A stretch of DNA of 9,257 nt, from positions 21,199 through 30,455 of the forward strand of contig DCGG01000117.1 in NCBI GenBank assembly GCA_002315455.1, given 5' to 3'. The notes below the pieces were generated by a model, which did not search any database, was not told where the DNA came from, and worked only from the letters and a program-made list of their open reading frames with translations. This document shows, piece after piece, positions 4,718 through 9,257 of the stretch; position 1 is the first letter of the stretch; each line of letters starts with the position of its first letter. A program made the position numbers and the translations under genes. Origin of the DNA: Lentisphaeria bacterium UBA1784. GTDB lineage: Bacteria; Verrucomicrobiota; Lentisphaeria; Victivallales; Victivallaceae.

Positions 4718-6025
4718 TTACTCCCTGCAGCCGTTGATCCCGTTGGCGAACTTCGCCGGACAGCGGCACACCTTTCCGTTGGTCTCCCGGATCCGCCGGG
4801 ACGCCAGAAACGCCGGGACCGCACAGCAGAAGAGCAGCAGAAAGACGCAGAGGTAGGAATTTCTGCCATAGCACAGCACTTCCCCCCGGCGTTCCGGCGG
4901 AAAAAGTCCCATCAGAAAGCCCGCAAGATTCCCGAAAACCGCAACTGCGGCGTAGAAGAAGAAGTTCAGTTCCGCCACCGCGAAGGTGCTGATCCGGGGC
5001 GGATTGGTCTCGTTCAGCAGAGGGATGACGATGGCGGAAATGCTGGCGGTCACCGAGATCAGGCAGAACAATCCGCCCAGCAACGGCGAATGCCAATTGG
5101 CAAGCAGTGCAATGCAGGCGAGGCCGGTGACGGTGAGCACCATGATCCCGGCGATCCGGCAGACCCAGCGCCGCCGGTTCCCGGAGAACTTGCTCAAGAG
5201 CGCCCACAGGAATCCGAAGAGCGCCGCCAACGCCCCCGTGATGGACATGATCCATGCGGCGGAGGAGCGAGAGTACAGGCAGTAGTCCTCCAGAAATTTC
5301 TTGCCGATGACGGTCTGGATCACGTAGTAAACGCCCCAGTTCAGACCGCCGAAGATGAAAATGCTCCGGTTATGGCGGCAGTACAGCGGCTCCAAAAAGG
5401 ATTGGAGTTGGAGCGATCCCGAATGGATCGGCTGTTTCGGCACGCCTGCGGCAAAAAAGCAGAAACAAACCGCCGCCGCCAGCGAAAGTACCGCCACTGC
5501 GGCAAGGATGGTCCGCAATCCCCACGCTTCCACGGCGGCGGAAAAGGGCGCCGCCGCAAACACGGCTCCGGCATATCCGACCATGACGAAAACCGAGATC
5601 GCAAGGTTGCTGTTCTCGTGAAACCGCTTCAGGAGCAGATTCACCACACTGAGGTAGAAGGCGGCGGCTCCCAGTCCGGTGGCGGCCCGGGCCAAATAAA
5701 GCAAGGGCAGGTTTTTCGTTCCGGCGAAAAGCAGCGTGCCTCCGCAGAAGAAGACGCATCCGGCAAAGAGGGTCCGGACGCTTCCGTACCGGCTGATGGT
5801 AAAGCCGATCAGCAGTTGCGCCGCCGCATAAACGTACATGAAGATCGCACCGAATGCCGTGACGCCGGAGGCGGAGACCCCCAGTTCCTGCTGGAGCTGA
5901 TCGAAGACGGCGCCGGGAATGGCCACCCGCTGAACGTTGGCGAGGAAATAGAGCAGACAGCCGCATCCCAGCATGGCCATCACCCGGGGAATCATGCTCC
6001 GGGAAGGATCGGAAAGTTCCTGCAT
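4718..6025 (-). CDS. Major facilitator superfamily transporter
   Basis: This 435-residue inner-membrane protein has about 12 hydrophobic helices in two halves, as expected for MFS secondary transporters driven by ion gradients. The helix 2-3 loop carries a motif-A-like GFTISRYGSVR (74-84), with Ser in place of the usual Asp. A second, more diverged copy, GFLWALLSKFSGNRRR (271-286), lies in the C-terminal half. A longer cytoplasmic loop (about 195-220) separates the halves. The C-terminus is basic and cysteine-containing. I cannot name the substrate or subfamily. The open frame extends to a TTG at 6049, but the ATG at 6025 is preferred: GGAG (6034-6037) is 8 bases upstream, and the predicted transcript start near 6054 would leave the TTG virtually without a leader. 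It is separated from coaX by a terminator-like hairpin and its own promoter, so it is probably monocistronic. Confidence 0.9.
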   Translation of the reverse strand: MQELSDPSRSMIPRVMAMLGCGCLLYFLANVQRVAIPGAVFDQLQQELGVSASGVTAFGAIFMYVYAAAQLLIGFTISRYGSVRTLFAGCVFFCGGTLLFAGTKNLPLLYLARAATGLGAAAFYLSVVNLLLKRFHENSNLAISVFVMVGYAGAVFAAAPFSAAVEAWGLRTILAAVAVLSLAAAVCFCFFAAGVPKQPIHSGSLQLQSFLEPLYCRHNRSIFIFGGLNWGVYYVIQTVIGKKFLEDYCLYSRSSAAWIMSITGALAALFGFLWALLSKFSGNRRRWVCRIAGIMVLTVTGLACIALLANWHSPLLGGLFCLISVTASISAIVIPLLNETNPPRISTFAVAELNFFFYAAVAVFGNLAGFLMGLFPPERRGEVLCYGRNSYLCVFLLLFCCAVPAFLASRRIRETNGKVCRCPAKFANGINGCRE

Positions 6026-6033
6026 GATAAAAT

Positions 6034-6037
6034 CTCC
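6034..6037 (-). promoter_or_regulatory. Ribosome binding site that sets the transporter start
   Basis: Minus-strand GGAG lies 8 bases before the ATG at 6023-6025. The competing TTG (6047-6049) has GGGAG only 4 bases away, overlapping the predicted transcription start. Confidence 0.55.
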
Positions 6038-6060
6038 AAAAGAGGACAAAACACTCCCTT

Positions 6061-6089
6061 AATATACCTCCGGAACCACGCAGAAACAA
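6061..6089 (-). promoter_or_regulatory. Sigma-70-type promoter for the transporter gene
   Basis: On the minus strand TTGTTT (6084-6089) is followed after 17 bases by TATATT (6061-6066). Transcription would start near 6054, giving a leader of about 30 bases that contains the GGAG site. It lies just downstream of the coaX terminator-like hairpin, which fits an independent unit. Confidence 0.55.
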
Positions 6090-6102
6090 CGGGAAATGCT
6101 TA

Positions 6103-6128
6103 AAATCCCCGCAAAAATCACCCGGGGA
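6103..6128 (-). terminator. Intrinsic terminator-like hairpin after coaX
   Basis: On the minus strand TCCCCG (6128 to 6123) pairs with CGGGGA (6111 to 6106) across an 11-base loop, and is followed by TTTT. It begins 22 bases after the coaX stop. The stem is only 6 bp, so strength is uncertain, but its position at an operon boundary supports the call. Confidence 0.5.
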
Positions 6129-6150
6129 ATAAGGGTTCAGGCAAAGATAA

Positions 6151-6876
6151 TCAGCGGACGCTTTCCGGGAAACCGGCAGCCTGCGCCGCCAGCAGGACCC
6201 CGCGGAGCGTGAAATCCTCCGGCACCACGACCGCCCGGGGAAAAGCCTTGGAAAAGAAGGGGGCATCCCCTCCGGTCAGAACCCAAGTCAGATCGCCCAT
6301 GCACTTTCCGGCAACGGAAAGCATCTCCCGTACGGCTCCGATGCTTCCGCGGTCGATCCCCAGTTCCATGGCGGCGCGGGTATTGGTCCCGGGGGCATCG
6401 GGGATGGCGTCCGTCAGAGGCAGATCCGGCAGTTGCGCGGTCCCGGAAAAGAGGGCGCGGCGCAGGAGTTTCCGGCCGGGCAGGATGGCTCCGCCGAGAA
6501 AGCGGCGGCCGGCATCCACCAGTTCCAGAGTGATGGCGGTCCCGCAGTCAACGACGGCACCGGGCAGAGAGAAGCCTCCGGCGAGGGCGATGGCATTGGC
6601 GATGCGGTCAGCCCCCAAGGAGGAGGCATCCATCCGGGAAAAATCCAGCAAGCCGCCGCAGTTATCGGCGGAGAGACGGAAGCGGGGACGAACCTCCGCC
6701 TCCAGGCGTTTCCACGCATCCGGGACCACGCAGGCCCCCGCCAGCGGAAGCCCCGGCGGCAGTTGTGCCGGAGTCAGTTCCGCAGTGGGGAGCCGGCGGA
6801 TCGCTCCGATCCGGTTCCCGTCCCAGAGAGCGATGCGGGTGGCGGTGTTGCCGATATCCAGCAGGAGCATTGGCAT
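6151..6876 (-). CDS. coaX: Type III pantothenate kinase
   Basis: This enzyme phosphorylates pantothenate with ATP, the first step of coenzyme A synthesis, in the cytoplasm. Class III enzymes belong to the ASKHA fold, need a monovalent cation and are generally not feedback-inhibited by CoA. The 241-residue product shows the family motifs in order: DIGNT (7-11, phosphate 1), GADRIAN (88-94, carrying the catalytic Asp), VVDCGTAIT (108-116, phosphate 2), GGAILPG (128-134) and NTRAAMELG (165-173). Length is close to the usual 240-260. The open frame reaches a TTG at 6906; I chose the ATG at 6876 because GGAG (6883-6886) is 6 bases before it and the protein then starts MPMLLLDIGNT, as the family does. 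It starts 35 bases after the gspF-like stop with no promoter or terminator between, so it is probably co-transcribed with the secretion genes. Confidence 0.94.
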   Translation of the reverse strand: MPMLLLDIGNTATRIALWDGNRIGAIRRLPTAELTPAQLPPGLPLAGACVVPDAWKRLEAEVRPRFRLSADNCGGLLDFSRMDASSLGADRIANAIALAGGFSLPGAVVDCGTAITLELVDAGRRFLGGAILPGRKLLRRALFSGTAQLPDLPLTDAIPDAPGTNTRAAMELGIDRGSIGAVREMLSVAGKCMGDLTWVLTGGDAPFFSKAFPRAVVVPEDFTLRGVLLAAQAAGFPESVR

Positions 6877-6882
6877 ATCCGG

Positions 6883-6886
6883 CTCC
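6883..6886 (-). promoter_or_regulatory. Ribosome binding site that sets the coaX start
   Basis: Minus-strand GGAG lies 6 bases upstream of the ATG at 6874-6876. A second ATG two codons on (6868-6870) would be 12 bases away and is less likely. Confidence 0.6.
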
Positions 6887-6911
6887 GGGTGCTGTCCCGT
6901 CCGCAAACGGA

Positions 6912-8153
6912 TCAGGAGAGAGTCTCGATGATCTTCACCAGCGGCATGAAGAGGGCGATCACGATGGTTCCCACCACGCCGGCCAGCAACACGATCATCA
7001 AAGGCTCGATCAGAGAGGTCAACGCGCTGACGGCGTTATCCACCTCTTCCTCGTAGGTATCGGCAATCTTGTCCAGCATTTCGGGGAGTTTACCGGTCTC
7101 CTCGCCCACTTCCACCATGCTGATGACCATCTCTTCAAAGACTTTGGTCTCGCCGAGGGGCTTGGCGACGCCTTCGCCCTCCTTGACCTTGTCGGAAACC
7201 TTCTGGATGGCGGACGCCACCAGTTCGTTTCCGCTGGTATCCTTGACGATGGTGAGGGCATTGAGGATCGGCACACCGGAACTGAGCAGAGTGCCGAGGG
7301 TCCGTCCGAAGCGGGCCACCGCAGAACGGGCGATGATCGGTCCGAAGAGGGGCATCCGGTAGGCGATGGTATCCAGAAGCTTCCGACCGACGGGGATGGC
7401 CTTCATGATCTTGAAGCCGATGATGATGGCGCCCAGCACGATCAGATAGACGTACCACTGGGACATCAGGGTCTTGCTGAAGCCGATGATGAGCTGGGTG
7501 ATTCCCGGGAGCGGAACCTTGGGTCCCAGCAGATCGGCAAAGATCTTCTCGAACTTCGGGACGATGAAAATCATCATGCAGACCAGCGCGATCACGGCAA
7601 TGGAGAGAATGACGACGGGGTAGATCATGGCCGATTTGATCTTGCCGGCCACCCGCGCGGATTTTTCCATGAAACTGGCCAGACGGTCCAGGATGACCTC
7701 CATAGCACCGGAAGCTTCGCCGGCCCGGATCATGTTGAGGTAAAGTTTATCGAAGGACTTGGGGTTCTGGGAAAGGGCTTCCGCGAAAGTGGCGCCGCCC
7801 TCCACCGTATCGGCGGTGCGGCCGACGATGATCTTGACGGAGGGATTCCGGGACTGCTTCTCCAAGGTCCGCAGAGAACGGATCAGTGGCAGTCCGGCGC
7901 CCAGCAGGATCGCCAGCTGCCGGGTGAAAATCGTCAACTGTTTCCGCTTGATGACCACGGGGCCGAGAGAAATGTTCATGGCGGATTTCTTCTTCGCCTT
8001 GGACCTCTTCTGATCCATAATCACGGTGATGGAGGTGGGGAAAAGTCCTCTGGACTTCAGTTCCGCCGCGGCGGTCTCGCTGTTGACTGCAGTGATCTTG
8101 CCCTTCTGTTCCCGGCCTTTGCCGTCCATGGCCGTGTATGTGAATTGTGCCAT
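6912..8153 (-). CDS. Type II secretion / type IV pilus inner-membrane platform protein (GspF/PilC family)
   Basis: This 413-residue polytopic inner-membrane protein is the platform on which the assembly ATPase acts to insert or extract (pseudo)pilins. The N-terminal region (1-60), MAQFTYTAMDGKGREQKGKI onward, is typical of the family. Two T2SSF domains follow, about 72-200 and 275-405. Each has the paired pattern LLGAGLPLIRSL (83-94) / LLSSGVPILNAL (289-300), then AGEASGAMEVIL (144-155) / VGEETGKLPEML (349-360). Membrane segments lie near 176-199, 232-250 and 382-405. Length is standard (about 400). AAGGAG (8164-8169) with 10-base spacing supports the ATG. It sits 43 bases after the E-type ATPase gene, the common E-F order. 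From this window the system cannot be assigned firmly to type II secretion or to type IV pili. Confidence 0.95.
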   Translation of the reverse strand: MAQFTYTAMDGKGREQKGKITAVNSETAAAELKSRGLFPTSITVIMDQKRSKAKKKSAMNISLGPVVIKRKQLTIFTRQLAILLGAGLPLIRSLRTLEKQSRNPSVKIIVGRTADTVEGGATFAEALSQNPKSFDKLYLNMIRAGEASGAMEVILDRLASFMEKSARVAGKIKSAMIYPVVILSIAVIALVCMMIFIVPKFEKIFADLLGPKVPLPGITQLIIGFSKTLMSQWYVYLIVLGAIIIGFKIMKAIPVGRKLLDTIAYRMPLFGPIIARSAVARFGRTLGTLLSSGVPILNALTIVKDTSGNELVASAIQKVSDKVKEGEGVAKPLGETKVFEEMVISMVEVGEETGKLPEMLDKIADTYEEEVDNAVSALTSLIEPLMIVLLAGVVGTIVIALFMPLVKIIETLS

Positions 8154-8196
8154 TTTTGTGTATCTCCTTACTCAAATCAATGAGGTTGTTCCCGAA

Positions 8197-9257
8197 TCAA
8201 GTGTAGCGAACCACTTCGTCCACGGTGGTCTCTTTGTTGAAAATGGCGTTGATGCCGTCCTGCCGCAGGGTCCGCATGCCCAATTCACAGGCACGGTCCC
8301 GGAGCTGATTGGCGGGCGCATTGGCGCTGATCATGTCCCGGAGGGTCTGATCCACCACCATCAGTTCGGTCAGAGCCTTCCGGCCCTTGTATCCGGTATT
8401 GTTGCAGAGGGGACACCCCTTGCCGTAGCAGAACTGACGGCCTTCCACCTGCGAACGCTCCAGACCGAGACGGTCCAAATCGTCATCGGTGGGCGTGTAG
8501 AGCGTCTTGCAGTTGGGGCAGACCCGCCGGATCAGCCGCTGACCGAGAATACCAGCCAGAGAAGAGGCGATCAGGAAGGGTTCCACGCCCATATCCACCA
8601 GACGGGTCACGGTGGAGGCGGCATCGTTGGTGTGGAGCGTGCTGAAGACGAAGTGTCCGGTCAGCGACGCTTCGATGGCGATCTGCGCCGTCTCGAAGTC
8701 ACGGATCTCGCCCACGAGGATGCGGTCAGGATCCTGACGGAGGAAGGCGCGCAGCGCTTTCTGGAAGGTCATGCCCACCGCATCGTTGATGGGGCACTGA
8801 ATGATGCCTTCGATATCGTATTCCACGGGGTCCTCGGCGGTGAGGAGTTTGGATTCCGGATCGTTGATCTCACCCAGCGCAGAATAGAGCGTCGTGGTCT
8901 TTCCGGAACCGGTGGGGCCGGTCACCAGCAGAATACCGTTGGGCAGATGGATCATATCCCGGATCTTGGCCAGCACGTCGGTACCGATGCCGAGGGCATC
9001 CAGCTGAAGGTTGACCACGCTGCGGTCCAGCACGCGGAGCACCACGGATTCGCCGTAGCTGGTCGGCAGACAGGATACACGCAAGTCCACGGGGCGGCCG
9101 TTGATCTTCAGCTGGATCCTGCCGTCCTGCGGGCGGCGGCGTTCTGAAATGTTCAGCCCGGAAATGATCTTGACCCGGCTGATGACCGGCTGCGCCAGAC
9201 TCCGCGGCGGCGGAGGCATTTCGTACAACGCTCCGTCCACCCGGTAACGGATGCGGA
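8197..9257 (-). CDS. Type II secretion / type IV pilus assembly ATPase (GspE/PilB family), 5' part missing
   Basis: This is the cytoplasmic hexameric ATPase that powers (pseudo)pilus assembly. The last 352 residues are visible and the frame runs off the window end; a GTG at 9238-9240 is an internal valine, since the codons before it continue the family sequence RIRYRVDG. Motifs, numbered from the first visible residue: Walker A GPTGSGKTT (113-121), Asp box LTAEDPVEY (138-146), Walker B ILVGEIRD (179-186), His box TGHFVFSTLHTNDA (199-212). The zinc-binding tetracysteine follows as CPNC (246-249) and CPLC (281-284), with the usual TGYKGR after it. The tetracysteine argues for an assembly ATPase (GspE/PilB) rather than a retraction ATPase (PilT). 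About 200 or more N-terminal residues are expected beyond the window. It is followed by the gspF/pilC-like gene and coaX. Confidence 0.95.
   Translation of the reverse strand, partial: RIRYRVDGALYEMPPPPRSLAQPVISRVKIISGLNISERRRPQDGRIQLKINGRPVDLRVSCLPTSYGESVVLRVLDRSVVNLQLDALGIGTDVLAKIRDMIHLPNGILLVTGPTGSGKTTTLYSALGEINDPESKLLTAEDPVEYDIEGIIQCPINDAVGMTFQKALRAFLRQDPDRILVGEIRDFETAQIAIEASLTGHFVFSTLHTNDAASTVTRLVDMGVEPFLIASSLAGILGQRLIRRVCPNCKTLYTPTDDDLDRLGLERSQVEGRQFCYGKGCPLCNNTGYKGRKALTELMVVDQTLRDMISANAPANQLRDRACELGMRTLRQDGINAIFNKETTVDEVVRYT

Noticed and set aside
4574..6103. A 509-codon plus-strand open frame opposite the transporter gene
   Set aside because: Its translation is low-complexity, rich in Arg, Gly, Glu and Gln, with no domain. 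It is the antisense shadow of a clear MFS gene in GC-rich DNA, and has no Shine-Dalgarno sequence.
6765..8183. A 472-codon plus-strand open frame opposite gspF-like and coaX
   Set aside because: Composition (Asp, Gly and His rich, no motifs) and complete overlap with two well-supported genes mark it as a shadow frame.
8026..9147. A 373-codon plus-strand open frame opposite the E-type ATPase
   Set aside because: All ATPase motifs lie on the minus strand; this is a shadow.
9238..9240. GTG start for the ATPase gene
   Set aside because: The codons before it continue the conserved R-x-R-Y-R-x-D-G stretch of GspE/PilB proteins, so the gene starts outside the window.

Overview
The window looks like chromosomal DNA of a GC-rich, probably anaerobic, diderm bacterium. 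It encodes part of a type II secretion / type IV pilus assembly machine (E-type ATPase and F-type platform protein), an 8-iron ferredoxin-like COG2768 protein and a class III pantothenate kinase. Gene style and content would fit the PVC group (Lentisphaerota-like), but that is an inference; no rRNA or other taxonomic marker is present. I see no tRNA, rRNA, CRISPR array, transposase or phage gene.

Layout. (1) 1-58 is the 3' end of a plus-strand gene whose product ends in a proline/threonine/valine decapeptide repeat. It is followed at 121-894 by a secreted, propeller-like protein of unknown function. (2) 974-2859, minus strand, is a tight two-gene operon: a Nif3/YbgI-family dinuclear-metal protein, then a COG2768 (DUF362 plus two 4Fe-4S motifs) protein. 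It converges on the first block, with a hairpin at 933-970 between them. (3) 3055-4488, plus strand, is a membrane-bound processive-type family 2 glycosyltransferase, transcribed divergently from nif3. (4) 4452-4680 is a three-unit tandem repeat of about 73-80 bp whose first unit covers the last codons of the glycosyltransferase gene. (5) 4718-6025, minus strand, is a major facilitator transporter with its own promoter. (6) 6151-9257, minus strand, is an operon of gspE/pilB-like (running off the window end), gspF/pilC-like and coaX, closed by a terminator-like hairpin at 6106-6128.

How the genes work together. The E and F proteins are core parts of a machine that assembles (pseudo)pili, and coaX is a housekeeping CoA-biosynthesis gene carried downstream. 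Nif3 and the Fe-S protein are probably co-expressed metal-cofactor proteins. The glycosyltransferase and the transporter appear to be single-gene units. Start codons were re-chosen for nif3, the transporter and coaX, because Shine-Dalgarno spacing and, for two of them, promoter position favour ATGs inside the longest open frames.

Novelty. Nothing here amounts to a convincing new defence or mobile system. The best lead is the 4452-4680 tandem repeat, which has been absorbed into the end of a coding gene. All intergenic gaps are under 300 bp, and each is accounted for below.
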